Below the pieces are notes generated by a model. That model saw only the letters and a list, made by a program, of their open reading frames with translations. It searched no databases and was not told the DNA's origin. From the NCBI RefSeq assembly GCF_000238295.3, contig NZ_AHCD03000044.1, positions 496,001 through 560,000 of the forward strand: DNA of 64,000 nucleotides. The letters are read 5' to 3'. Origin of the DNA: Pseudoalteromonas rubra (GTDB taxonomy: Bacteria; Pseudomonadota; Gammaproteobacteria; Enterobacterales; Alteromonadaceae). Below, one piece after another: positions 8,654 to 17,358 of the stretch. The first letter of the stretch is position 1; each line of letters begins with the position of its first letter. The position numbers and the translations under genes are program-made.

Positions 8654-9865
8654 ATGCGAGACTTGCTACCCATTCTCAAAACGCTGAATCACAGTCGGAT
8701 AGCACCTATGCTGTTTGTATTGCAAATTGCCGTCACCTTTATGATTTTGGTGAATGCCGCTTATCTGGCACTGCAAAAGCAAAGCTTATTGTCCCGGCCA
8801 AGTGGATTGGATGAGCAAAATACCTTTTTTGTTCTCACCAACTTACCGGGCGATGCCGCTGCCAGAGCCGCGGATATTGAGCAAGACTTGCTCGCTTTGA
8901 AAGAGTTATCTGGCGTTATGAATGCGTCTGTCACTTCAGGGGTTCCGCTATCGGGGTGGGGGCGCTTTTTGGAAGTCGCCACTCAGGCCGACGGAGACTA
9001 CGATACGTTCAGTGGATACTATGGGGGTGATAATGCCCTGCTAGAGACGATGGATCTGACCCTGGTTGCCGGAGAGGGCTTTACACAACCCCCGCTCTAT
9101 GCAGATACGGACGGGTTTCGCGTCGCGACGGAGATCATCATTACACAGACGCTCGCACAGTCATTGTATCCGGATGACTGGCGTCAGGCAGTAGGCAAGA
9201 CACTTTATATTGATAAACGGCCTCAGCAGGTGCGTGGTGTGGTGAAAAGTTTGCAGGCCGCCTGGAGCTTTTGGGTGGTCGTAGAGCACAGCGTGTTGGC
9301 CCCTGTGATAGAGACCAGTGAATACGTTTATTATCTGGTGCGCAGTGCACCGGGCCAACAGGCTCAGGCGATGGCGAATACGGCGGATTATTTGATGCGC
9401 CGACATGGCCGGAAGATTGAAGAATTGATGACTTTTGCTGAAGTCAAACAGCAAAGTTATCAGGCCGAGTACGCGGCGAGCATGACTTTACTCTGGGTTG
9501 TTGGCTGTTTGTCCCTGGTGACAGCTCTGGGCATATTTGGCCAGGCGCGTTTTGCTGTTACCCGGCGTCTTCGACAAATTGGCATCCGACGGGCGCTTGG
9601 TGCGCAGCAAGGGCAGATTATAGGTTATTTTATGCTAGAAAATGCGTTACTTACTGTGTTTGGCGTAGCGCTTGGTTGTGTCGCGGGGATTGTGCTGAAT
9701 ATGCAGTTAAGTAACTGGTTTGAATTAGCGACTGTGCCCGTTGAATTTTTCGCCCTGGGTGGTGTATGCATGTTGTTATTGGGTCAGGCTGCGACTCTGG
9801 CTCCCGCTTGTCGGGCTGCCAAAGTTTCTCCTGCAATAGCAAGTCGCCTGGGTGCGTCCAGATAG
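8654..9865 (+). CDS. ABC transporter permease, FtsX/MacB type (second of pair)
   Basis: About 403 residues from the ATG at 8654, which has a GAGGG site 8 bases upstream; a GTG at 8636 would add six residues and overlap the upstream gene. The protein repeats the layout of its neighbour: one N-terminal membrane segment, a periplasmic domain, and three C-terminal membrane helices with RLRQIGIRRALGAQQGQIIG, the FtsX coupling segment. The two permeases probably form a heterodimer served by the adaptor at 5959. The ATPase must come from elsewhere in the genome, if the system is active. Confidence 0.88.
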   Translation: MRDLLPILKTLNHSRIAPMLFVLQIAVTFMILVNAAYLALQKQSLLSRPSGLDEQNTFFVLTNLPGDAAARAADIEQDLLALKELSGVMNASVTSGVPLSGWGRFLEVATQADGDYDTFSGYYGGDNALLETMDLTLVAGEGFTQPPLYADTDGFRVATEIIITQTLAQSLYPDDWRQAVGKTLYIDKRPQQVRGVVKSLQAAWSFWVVVEHSVLAPVIETSEYVYYLVRSAPGQQAQAMANTADYLMRRHGRKIEELMTFAEVKQQSYQAEYAASMTLLWVVGCLSLVTALGIFGQARFAVTRRLRQIGIRRALGAQQGQIIGYFMLENALLTVFGVALGCVAGIVLNMQLSNWFELATVPVEFFALGGVCMLLLGQAATLAPACRAAKVSPAIASRLGASR

Positions 9866-9921
9866 ACGAGCGTACATGCGACTTGTTATGATAACCCAGA
9901 GAACAATAAGTCGTAGTCACT

Positions 9922-10335
9922 ATGTTAAAGCTATCAAATCATGTCGAACTGGCAGCCTGGGAAATTGAACTATCAGCGATCAGAGCGCAAGGTGCGGGTG
10001 GACAAAATGTCAACAAGGTATCTTCCGCCATTCATCTGAGGTTCGATATTCAACGCTCAACCTTACCTCCGTTTTACAAAGAGCGATTACTGGCTTTGCA
10101 GGATAGCCGCATTAGTAAAGAAGGTGTGATTGTCATTAAAGCGCAGAATTTTCGCACCCAGGAGCAGAACCGCGAAGACGCGCTGGCCAGGCTGAAAGCG
10201 CTGATCCTCAGCGCAACGAAAGTAGAAAAAAAACGCCGTGCAACTAAACCTACCCGGAGCTCGCAGCGAAAGCGGCTCGATAGCAAAAATAAACGGGCGC
10301 AAACTAAAGCGATGCGCGGTTCTGTTAAGTTTTAA
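9922..10335 (+). CDS. arfB: Alternative ribosome-rescue factor ArfB (peptidyl-tRNA hydrolase)
   Basis: A 137-residue class-I release-factor-like protein. The catalytic GGQ is at about residues 26-28 within AQGAGGQNVNKVSSAI, which hydrolyses peptidyl-tRNA on stalled ribosomes. The C-terminal tail is strongly basic (KPTRSSQRKRLDSKNKRAQT), as needed to occupy the empty mRNA channel. Length and both domains match ArfB (YaeJ). It is convergent with the histidine-kinase gene, stops 12 bases apart. Confidence 0.95.
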   Translation: MLKLSNHVELAAWEIELSAIRAQGAGGQNVNKVSSAIHLRFDIQRSTLPPFYKERLLALQDSRISKEGVIVIKAQNFRTQEQNREDALARLKALILSATKVEKKRRATKPTRSSQRKRLDSKNKRAQTKAMRGSVKF

Positions 10336-10347
10336 TCAACAAGCCTG

Positions 10348-11598
10348 CTAGGCCACAAGTGGTAACCTGAGCGTAAAGCGAGCGCCACCCAGCTCAGAAT
10401 CATCAATCTGGCAGTCTGTGTGGTGCCATGACAGTATTTTACTGACAATAGCAAGGCCTAAGCCAAATCCGCCTGTATCCTTGTTGCGACTCTTGTCTAG
10501 TCTCGAGAACGGCTGGAAGACCTGCTCACGCTTTGATTCAGGAATACCGGGACCATCATCCTCAACCAGAAACACAGCCATATTGAGTTGTCTGCTCAAG
10601 GTGATCCGAATGGTGCTTTGACCATATTTATCAGCGTTCTGTAACAGGTTTTGTATGACCCGGGTTAACTGATGGGGATCGCACTTAACCGGGACATCGC
10701 TGGTAATGTTTGTCACCAGTTGCTTGCTGGTCGTGCGGGCGAGTTTGTCGAGTTGGTCCAGTATCAGCGGTGCCAGGTCACATTGCTGCATGTGCAGCTG
10801 TTGGTTGGCAAACTCCAGTCGCGCATAGCTGAGCATCTCATCAATCAGTACTTCCATTTCGGTAACGTCTTCTTCCATTGCAGAGACCTGTTCCGGTGCT
10901 TTTGGCGCCAGCATTGCCAGGGCAAACTTTAACCGTGCCAGTGGGGTTCTCAGTTCATGGGAGACAGCATTGACCAGCTGTTTCTGGTTGCTCATCAGGC
11001 TGGCCGTTTTTAACGCCATTCTTTCAATTTGCTGAGTCAATGTGTATATGGCTGAAAACCTGGATCTGGTGGGTGTCAGGTCGAGCGAGCCTGATGCGAG
11101 TTTCTCAGATGTACGCTTGAGTTGTACCAGGTCAATCCAGAGCGGTCTTAACCATATAACCAGTAGCAGGGCTAGCACGGAATATGAGAGCAATTTAATG
11201 GTGTACTGCTTCACTTTGGCTGACTTGGCCGGGGCAAATGGACCGAGCTGAACGACAGAGGCACTGTTGTTAACCACAAAAAGCAGCAGGGCGTTACCTT
11301 TGTCGTCAAAGGAGGTGATTATCTCGCCTTGTTTAAGTGCCGCCAGTTGTTCGGGTAACCAAGCGACATCTTCGTATGGAAACACGGTCAACTGTGGCTG
11401 TGCTTTGAGGTAGGAGTCGAGCTCGTCTTCTTGCAGGTAGGTTAGTGCCTGCTGATAGTTTTTAGCAACCTGAGTTGCGTGACGTAAATCATCGGGCGCT
11501 TGCTCCACCCAGTTTCGCCATATCGCCTCACTACCCAGATTAATCGCAATAATACTGGCAAATACCACAATATAGAGGCTGACAAGTAAACGCAGCAT
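10348..11598 (-). CDS. Sensor histidine kinase, RstB-like
   Basis: A 416-residue two-component sensor. Membrane segments lie near 4-22 and 133-150, enclosing a periplasmic sensor of about 110 residues. HAMP follows at about 150-200, then the phosphoacceptor His214 in AVSHELRTPLARLKF. The ATPase domain shows the N box (QNLLQNADKYG), G1 (VEDDGPGIP) and G2 (GGFGLGLAIV). It lies 6 bases after the response regulator and completes the four-gene operon mipA-like, DUF3019, regulator, kinase. The likely input is envelope state, by analogy to RstB; this is not shown by the sequence. Confidence 0.9.
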   Translation of the reverse strand: MLRLLVSLYIVVFASIIAINLGSEAIWRNWVEQAPDDLRHATQVAKNYQQALTYLQEDELDSYLKAQPQLTVFPYEDVAWLPEQLAALKQGEIITSFDDKGNALLLFVVNNSASVVQLGPFAPAKSAKVKQYTIKLLSYSVLALLLVIWLRPLWIDLVQLKRTSEKLASGSLDLTPTRSRFSAIYTLTQQIERMALKTASLMSNQKQLVNAVSHELRTPLARLKFALAMLAPKAPEQVSAMEEDVTEMEVLIDEMLSYARLEFANQQLHMQQCDLAPLILDQLDKLARTTSKQLVTNITSDVPVKCDPHQLTRVIQNLLQNADKYGQSTIRITLSRQLNMAVFLVEDDGPGIPESKREQVFQPFSRLDKSRNKDTGGFGLGLAIVSKILSWHHTDCQIDDSELGGARFTLRLPLVA

Positions 11599-11604
11599 CG
11601 GGCC

Positions 11605-12294
11605 TTAGTCCCAGGCTGATTTAGAGCACAAGTATCCTTTACCCCAAACTGTGATTAACCGGTAGGGTTGTTCCAGGTTGTCGTTGAGTTTTTTGCGCAG
11701 TCGGGAAATCCTGACATCGACGCTGCGGTCCAGTCCGTCATAGGGTCTGCCAACGACCTGGTTATATATGTGCTCGCGGCTGAGCGTATCACCGGCGTTT
11801 CGGGCCAGTTCCCAAAGCAGATCAAACTCATAACTAGTCAGTTCGACTTCCTGTTCACTCAGATAGGCTTTACGCGCGGCTTTATCGATCCGCAGCTGGC
11901 CCAGCGTGAGTTGATCCGTACTGTCAGTTTGTTTACCCTGGCGGCGCAAAAGTGCATTGAGCCTGGCAAGTAAAACATAGGGCTCAACTGGCTTGATAAC
12001 ATAGTCATCGGCACCAATTTCAAGACCTCTGACATGGTCAAAGTCACTGTCTTTAGCAGTCAGAAATAGCACTGGCCCTGAGTAGTCTGGCCTGATCCGG
12101 CGGCATATTTCGAAGCCATCCAGGTTGGGCAGCATAATATCCAGGATCACCACGTCGGGTTGCTCACTGATGATTTTCTCTGGCGCGAGCGCCCCATCAT
12201 GTACCAGGGTTACATCATAATTATTACTTTGTAAAAACTGTCCGGTGAGCTGAGCCAGTCTCTCATCATCTTCTACCAGTATGACTTTGGTCAT
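11605..12294 (-). CDS. OmpR/PhoB-family response regulator, RstA-like
   Basis: About 229 residues from the ATG at 12294, which overlaps the stop codon of the DUF3019 gene as TAATG. The receiver domain has the phosphorylated Asp52 in VVILDIMLPN and the conserved Lys in DDYVIKPVEP. The winged-helix DNA-binding domain carries YDGLDRSVDVRISRLRKKL, nearly the RstA segment. An ATT codon further upstream could extend the frame, but the ATG fits the coupled layout. It probably controls its own operon including the outer-membrane MipA-like gene. Confidence 0.92.
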   Translation of the reverse strand: MTKVILVEDDERLAQLTGQFLQSNNYDVTLVHDGALAPEKIISEQPDVVILDIMLPNLDGFEICRRIRPDYSGPVLFLTAKDSDFDHVRGLEIGADDYVIKPVEPYVLLARLNALLRRQGKQTDSTDQLTLGQLRIDKAARKAYLSEQEVELTSYEFDLLWELARNAGDTLSREHIYNQVVGRPYDGLDRSVDVRISRLRKKLNDNLEQPYRLITVWGKGYLCSKSAWD

Positions 12295-12692
12295 TAGAAT
12301 AAACTCCAATCTGTTTTAAGTTTCCTGCGATACTTAGTGCTGACAACAGCATTGACTTTGACGGTCTTTTTGGCGAGCGTATTTTGGTGTGTGTCCCGCA
12401 AACTAAACTCCATATTTTGTGCCAGTTTGACGGCCAGCTTGGCTGTACCTTTGTTGCTACTCTCCCAGCAATGCAAGCGAGTGTTTGCCTGATACAAGCA
12501 AAGGTTTTCCGGTACAGCGTGATGCCAGTTAACCCGTATGGTCATCTGACAGGTTTGTCCTTGTGTTTTTACCATACAGACCAGCGGTTTTATCTCGAAC
12601 AGCGGGGGAGGCTCTGAGGTGGCTTGCACCGAAAATGTGCACCACATCAATACACCAACCGGTAGACTGTATGAAGCGCAGTTAAAACGCAT
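12294..12692 (-). CDS. DUF3019 family exported protein
   Basis: About 132 residues from an ATG at 12692 with a GGAGG site 5 bases upstream. Residues 1-24 form a signal peptide (VGVLMWCTFSVQA). The mature part has paired cysteines and the segment PLVCMVKTQGQTCQMTIRVNW typical of DUF3019, a small beta-rich family found beside RstA-like regulators and MipA proteins in Shewanella and Pseudoalteromonas. Its function is not known. The start lies 11 bases inside the upstream mipA-like gene. Confidence 0.75.
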   Translation of the reverse strand: MRFNCASYSLPVGVLMWCTFSVQATSEPPPLFEIKPLVCMVKTQGQTCQMTIRVNWHHAVPENLCLYQANTRLHCWESSNKGTAKLAVKLAQNMEFSLRDTHQNTLAKKTVKVNAVVSTKYRRKLKTDWSLF

Positions 12693-13674
12693 ACAAGCCT
12701 CCAATGAAGACTGAAGTTGTATAGCCTTCATCAACAATAGGGCTGTTTGCGATACTTGAGCCAAGCCATTGATGCTTTGCGGTGAACTTAAATTGCCAGC
12801 TTTCGCTCAGTTTGTGGTTGTATGCGACGCCGATGTAAGGGTTGAAAGTGCTCTCTACTTCGTAACGAAAGTGGCTGAGTTCGGTGTCTCTTTCAGTAAT
12901 ACCGTAATAATAACTGCCTAACTTTGCGTCTTTATAATCAACGCCCACCTTAAACTGAAGCTGAGCATACTTAGGGTCGCCGAATGGCAGCTTGTAGCTA
13001 TATCCCACTGAGCCGTGAAACCCTTTATAAATTCCCCTTACATCGTGCAGTAATTTTACTGTCAGCTTTTGTTGTTCAGAGATGTACCAGTGAGCCAATA
13101 TCCCACTATCGATTGCCCATTTTCGTTTTGCCAGATCGTCAAAAGTTAAAGAAGGCTGTTCAGCCAGTTTTGGGTTTTGCTCTACGTCGGTGACCGGGAC
13201 TTGTACACTGACTTCATTGGGCGGATTGACGCTGTCTCCCCCGTCTGCACCAGCACCATTGTCCCCAGAATTGACGTTAGTTTGGGGCAGGTTGATTCGT
13301 TCACTGATGTCCGGGGAAAGTGTGTTTGAACGTAATAAGGTACCAGGCCGTGAGCGGCTAAAGAAAGCCTGCTCAGAATTGAGCTCAGCAATCCAGCTAA
13401 CATCAAATGCACGATGGTCAAAAAAGGTGTAACCAATAGCGGTGTTATCGAGAAAAAACCGGTCGCTGTAATAGCGCACATAAGGCAATACAATCAGAGG
13501 GGAATGGTCACTATCTTTCAATGGGTTAGTTGCTACACCAGCCCCGAGTGCGACGGAAATCTCCCACTGTGATACTTCAATGCAGTTTTCGGGGTGGGTA
13601 TCACAGTTGGCCAAAGCCGCACCGCTAAACAACACAGAGCCAATCACAGCTGACAGACGTTTCACTTTTCTCAC
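12682..13674 (-). CDS. MipA/OmpV-family outer-membrane protein
   Basis: About 330 residues. It has a signal peptide (VKRLSAVIGSVLFSGAALA) followed by the family opening WEISVALGAGVATNPL and a beta-barrel pattern ending in the aromatic GGLYAF. The family includes MipA, a scaffold for murein enzymes, and OmpV. A Pro/Gly/Asn-rich insertion of about 60 residues (near 115-175) with NSGDNGAGADGGDS is unusual and may be an exposed loop. The start is uncertain: GTG codons at 13695, 13674 and 13665 are all possible, with AAGGAG at poor spacing for each. First gene of the rst-like operon. Confidence 0.85.
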   Translation of the reverse strand: MRKVKRLSAVIGSVLFSGAALANCDTHPENCIEVSQWEISVALGAGVATNPLKDSDHSPLIVLPYVRYYSDRFFLDNTAIGYTFFDHRAFDVSWIAELNSEQAFFSRSRPGTLLRSNTLSPDISERINLPQTNVNSGDNGAGADGGDSVNPPNEVSVQVPVTDVEQNPKLAEQPSLTFDDLAKRKWAIDSGILAHWYISEQQKLTVKLLHDVRGIYKGFHGSVGYSYKLPFGDPKYAQLQFKVGVDYKDAKLGSYYYGITERDTELSHFRYEVESTFNPYIGVAYNHKLSESWQFKFTAKHQWLGSSIANSPIVDEGYTTSVFIGGLYAF

Positions 13675-13827
13675 CCACTCCTTATACAGAACCACTGTAC
13701 TTTACCAATAAAATTACTAATTACCAGAAAGAGTTACATTAAATAACATTTCAAACCGCAGTAGTAACAGCAACTCTTTGGCATTCGAGTAAGGTTATGT
13801 ACATACTTAATCCCAAGGAGACAGCCA

Positions 13828-15903
13828 ATGTTATATTCTACCCAGCAAAAGTTTTGTGCTGTAGCGCTTACTTTAGCGCTGCTCAGTGCATGTGGCGGAG
13901 GGAGTGACAGCAATACTTCCACCCCGGATCCAGGCAATGGTGGTACACAACCTCCCGACAAAGTCCCTGATTTGTCTACCGGCGAGGCCAGTGCCAAAAA
14001 GCTGCGCAAGGCAAATGCGTCAGACTTTTCAACTTACCTTAAAAATGGTGTTTACCTGGTTCAAGGTACGACGGCATACCAGGATAGCGGTGAGGTGGCC
14101 GATTCGCCAGTTGCGGATGCTGCAACACCTGAGTATTCGTCCACTAATGTTCAGGAACAAGCGGTTGATGAAAGCGACAGAATTAAATATGACGGCGCAC
14201 ATTTGTATATTGCAAATACAGCGGATTTTCAGACCGCTGAAGGAGAGCACAAACAGTCTGTGCGGATCTTAAAGCGCGAAGAAAGTGGTGAGTTGGAGTC
14301 ACTCAATACTTTGGTGACCAGTACAGATTATTACGCAAGGCAGCAACTATACCTACAAGAGGGTAGTCTTGCCGTGGTGCTGAGTAATGACAAATTCGGT
14401 TTTTTCATTGAGCCAGCTGTAGCATCAGACGTCGTGGATACATCCATGCCCTATTCATACTCGCGTGATTTTGCTGTCACGTTGGCTGATGTCAAAGATC
14501 CTTCGCAGGGAAATATCACGCACCAGCTCCGCTTCGACGGCGAATTGATTGATTCTCGTGTTATTGGCGATTCACTTTATCTGATCAGTGAGTTTGCTGC
14601 GAGCTTTGACGGATTTGAGCAAGATGGCGAGGATCTGGAATTAGCGAATTATCAAAAAATCACCGAGACAGATATCGCTGAGTTATTGCCTAAAGTGACG
14701 GATCTTAAAACTGGTACCGAGCGACCTCTGGTCGACCCGGCGACCTGTTATATGCCAGATGAAGCATCAGAGCTGAATGGTTATCACCGCATTACATCTG
14801 TGACTCGTGTGTCACTGAGCGATCCGGGTTCGCTAACAACAACTTGTATCGCCAGTCGCACTGAGGGGATCTATATGTCTCAGAACAATGTGTATCTCTA
14901 CGGCTATTATTATGAGTCTGAAGAAGTCACATTTAATGACTCGATACAGACAGTGATCCACCAGTTTAACCTGGCAGAAGATGCTGTAAATTATGCAGCT
15001 TCGGGCAAAGTGGCTGGGCGCTTAGGTAGTAGTAATCGTAACCTGAGATTTAGTGAGCATGAAGGGGTCTTGCGCGTGGTGACGTCACGCTTTACGGAAG
15101 AAATTGGCAGACTGCACAGGCTCTATCTGCTGGAAAATACAGGTGACGACCTGACTGTGATCAGCCAGCTACCAAATGAAACGCGCACCACGCCGATCGG
15201 AAAAGTGTCTGAAAATGGTCTGGTCGAAGAAGATATCTATGCAGTGCGCTTTTTCGGTGACAAAGCTTACATCGTAACCTTTCGTCAGATTGATCCTTTG
15301 TATGTGCTGGATTTAGCAAACAAAAATGACCCTAAAATCACGGGCGCATTAGAAATACCTGGCTATTCTTCCTATCTCCATCCGGTGTCGGAAGACTTGC
15401 TCATCGGCATCGGGCAAAATGTTCAGGACTGGTTTTTGGACGGGCCTTTAGAAGTTGATGATGAAGTCGGCGCCAAAGTGAGCTTGTTTGATGTGAGTGA
15501 TATTAGTGCGCCGTCATTGGTTGACGAAAAAGTGTTTAATGGCGGGTTTAGCCCGGTTGAATTCGACTATCACGCTTTTAGTTACTTAAAACACAGTGAT
15601 CAGGTATTCAGAATGACTTTGCCTGTAGAAAGCTGGCTTACAGAGAATGAAAGTGACAACACTGTAAACTGGTATAAGCGTAACGAATTGGCCGCATTTG
15701 AAGTACATACAGGCGAAACACCTAAGCTACAGTATATGGGCAGTAGTGTGCCGCAGCAGCAACCCGACGTTGAAGTCTCTCCGTATATCTGGGCTGGTGA
15801 TGATCGGGGTGTCCTGCATGGCGATCATCTTTACTACGTGCACGGCAATTTTGTTTGGTCTAGCTTGTGGCAAACACCACAGACCACCACCGGACCATTC
15901 TGA
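13828..15903 (+). CDS. Beta-propeller-domain lipoprotein
   Basis: Encodes 691 residues. The lipobox LLSACGGG near residue 22 marks a lipoprotein, followed by a Ser/Thr/Pro/Gly linker. From about residue 95 the segment STNVQEQAVDESDRIKYDG matches the opening of the beta-propeller domain family PF09826, secreted proteins of unknown function. Repeated blade-like motifs (VRFFGDKAYIVTF, PLYVLDLANKNDPKI) continue to about residue 600. AAGGAG lies upstream of the ATG. Monocistronic: a terminator hairpin follows directly. Confidence 0.82.
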   Translation: MLYSTQQKFCAVALTLALLSACGGGSDSNTSTPDPGNGGTQPPDKVPDLSTGEASAKKLRKANASDFSTYLKNGVYLVQGTTAYQDSGEVADSPVADAATPEYSSTNVQEQAVDESDRIKYDGAHLYIANTADFQTAEGEHKQSVRILKREESGELESLNTLVTSTDYYARQQLYLQEGSLAVVLSNDKFGFFIEPAVASDVVDTSMPYSYSRDFAVTLADVKDPSQGNITHQLRFDGELIDSRVIGDSLYLISEFAASFDGFEQDGEDLELANYQKITETDIAELLPKVTDLKTGTERPLVDPATCYMPDEASELNGYHRITSVTRVSLSDPGSLTTTCIASRTEGIYMSQNNVYLYGYYYESEEVTFNDSIQTVIHQFNLAEDAVNYAASGKVAGRLGSSNRNLRFSEHEGVLRVVTSRFTEEIGRLHRLYLLENTGDDLTVISQLPNETRTTPIGKVSENGLVEEDIYAVRFFGDKAYIVTFRQIDPLYVLDLANKNDPKITGALEIPGYSSYLHPVSEDLLIGIGQNVQDWFLDGPLEVDDEVGAKVSLFDVSDISAPSLVDEKVFNGGFSPVEFDYHAFSYLKHSDQVFRMTLPVESWLTENESDNTVNWYKRNELAAFEVHTGETPKLQYMGSSVPQQQPDVEVSPYIWAGDDRGVLHGDHLYYVHGNFVWSSLWQTPQTTTGPF

Positions 15904-15921
15904 CGTGAGTGATAAAAACGA

Positions 15922-15950
15922 TGTAGCCGGTTTATTTTAGGCCGGCTGCA
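15922..15950 (+). terminator. Intrinsic terminator, possibly bidirectional
   Basis: Stem 15922-15930 (TGTAGCCGG) pairs with 15942-15950 (CCGGCTGCA) with one G-U pair, 11-base loop, followed by a U-rich tail. It lies between convergent genes and could serve both. Confidence 0.7.
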
Positions 15951-15959
15951 TTGTTGTAT

Positions 15960-16481
15960 TTAGCGTGGTGCAATTAGGCCCAGCTTTTGGTCGTGACACC
16001 ATTGCCCGCCGATAATGTAGTTGTCTTTAAGTGTGCCTTCATGCTCAAACCCCAGACCGGTTAGTAAGTTAAATGATGCCTCATTGCCTTCGGTGACGGT
16101 TGCTGTCAGTTTGTGATAGCCGCATTGATTAAGGGCAAAATCGATAATGGCGCTGGTTGACTCTTTCGCATATCCCTTACCCTGATGTTCCGGGGCTAGC
16201 ATAAACCCAAGCTCAGCTTGCTGATAGGGTGTCCAGTTGGACAAGAAGCCATGAAGCCCGACTGGATTGCCGGTTTCTCGCTCTTCAATCACCAATGTAA
16301 GCCACTCCCCGCTCTCTTTGCGCCAGTTGATGAGTCGACGGTCAAATTGCGCGCGGACTTCTTTTTGATCAGACAAGTCGTTGATAAAGCGCATCACCTG
16401 AGGAGTCTGATGCAGGCGCAAAAAGAATGACCAGTCTGAAGGTGTTAATGGCCGCAGTATCAGGCGGGAAGTGGTAATCAT
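15960..16481 (-). CDS. GNAT N-acetyltransferase (RimJ/RimL-like)
   Basis: A 173-residue protein that starts with the RimJ/RimL-like pattern TTSRLILRPLTPSDWSFFLRL. The acetyl-CoA-binding segment is ELGFMLAPEHQGKGYAKEST, with Q-x-x-G-K-G/Y-A. The later FNLLTGLGFEHEGTLKDN block is typical of acetyltransferases acting on protein N-termini or small amines. It lies 24 bases after pxpA and may be co-transcribed with it. The substrate cannot be inferred. Confidence 0.9.
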   Translation of the reverse strand: MITTSRLILRPLTPSDWSFFLRLHQTPQVMRFINDLSDQKEVRAQFDRRLINWRKESGEWLTLVIEERETGNPVGLHGFLSNWTPYQQAELGFMLAPEHQGKGYAKESTSAIIDFALNQCGYHKLTATVTEGNEASFNLLTGLGFEHEGTLKDNYIIGGQWCHDQKLGLIAPR

Positions 16482-16505
16482 GGTGTAGTCCTTTATTATT
16501 CGATG

Positions 16506-17237
16506 TTATTGGGTTTTAAGTAGCTTTTTGATAGTAACAATCTGATTTATGCTGTCCATGTTGTCACCGTGTACACAGAGGGTGTCTGCTTTGAGTGGCA
16601 ATGCCTGACCACTTGCAGTAGTCACTGTGCCATGAGTCAGCAGCTGTTTTACCTGTGCCAGTAAGTTTGCTTCGTCATGGACCGCATTAGGTTGTGTTCG
16701 CGGGCTGAGTTGCCCTTGATCTGTGTAAAGTCTGTCAGCAAAGGCTTCAAATAGTAACTCGACCCCAAATTGTTCAGCAAGGCGTGTATGGTGCGCTTGC
16801 TTAGCCGTTGCCAGCAGCATTAGCTCGAGCTTAGTTGGGTACTCGGAGAGCGTTTTGAGTACTTGAAGCAGTATCGCCTCGTCGCGCATCATGTCGTTAT
16901 AAAGAGCGCCGTGAGGTTTCACATAACGCAACGTCATACCCTGTACTCGGGCCATCCCTTCCAGCGCTGCGATCTGATAATGCAGTGTGTTGCGAAGATC
17001 CGTCTCACTCAAGTTCATAGAGCGACGTCCGAACCCTTGCAGATCGGGATAACCAGGATGGGCTCCAATACCGACATGATGTGCTTTGGCCAGTGCGAGT
17101 GTGTTTGCCATTACAGTCGGGTCGCCTGCATGGAAGCCGCAGGCAATATTGGCCAGATCAATGTGTGGCATAACATGGCTGTCCAGTCCCATTTTCCAGG
17201 CACCGTAGCTTTCGCCCAGATCGCAATTTAGCAGCAT
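16506..17237 (-). CDS. pxpA: 5-oxoprolinase subunit A (LamB/YcsF family)
   Basis: A 243-residue cytoplasmic protein with the family blocks LLNCDLGESYGAWKMG, IACGFHAGDP, VGIGAHPGYPDLQGFGRR and VKPHGALYND. In E. coli and B. subtilis, PxpA acts with PxpB and PxpC in ATP-dependent opening of 5-oxoproline to glutamate. No pxpB or pxpC gene is adjacent; the upstream neighbour is a YcsI-like hydro-lyase, as in the B. subtilis ycsF-ycsI region. The partner genes are probably elsewhere. Confidence 0.9.
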   Translation of the reverse strand: MLLNCDLGESYGAWKMGLDSHVMPHIDLANIACGFHAGDPTVMANTLALAKAHHVGIGAHPGYPDLQGFGRRSMNLSETDLRNTLHYQIAALEGMARVQGMTLRYVKPHGALYNDMMRDEAILLQVLKTLSEYPTKLELMLLATAKQAHHTRLAEQFGVELLFEAFADRLYTDQGQLSPRTQPNAVHDEANLLAQVKQLLTHGTVTTASGQALPLKADTLCVHGDNMDSINQIVTIKKLLKTQ

Positions 17238-17358
17238 AGAATACTCTTATATTGGGTTTTTCCAGACCTTAACATGGATTGCAGCGTCAGGGTTAGGGCT
17301 TCACGCCCAATCAAGTTCACGGCTTCTGATCATAGTTACAAAACCAGGCTGGTGTATG

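Noticed and set aside
16506..17237. pxpA without adjacent pxpB and pxpC as a novel arrangement
   Set aside because: The subunits are often encoded apart, and the YcsI-like neighbour is a known association, so it is not unusual enough for a finding.
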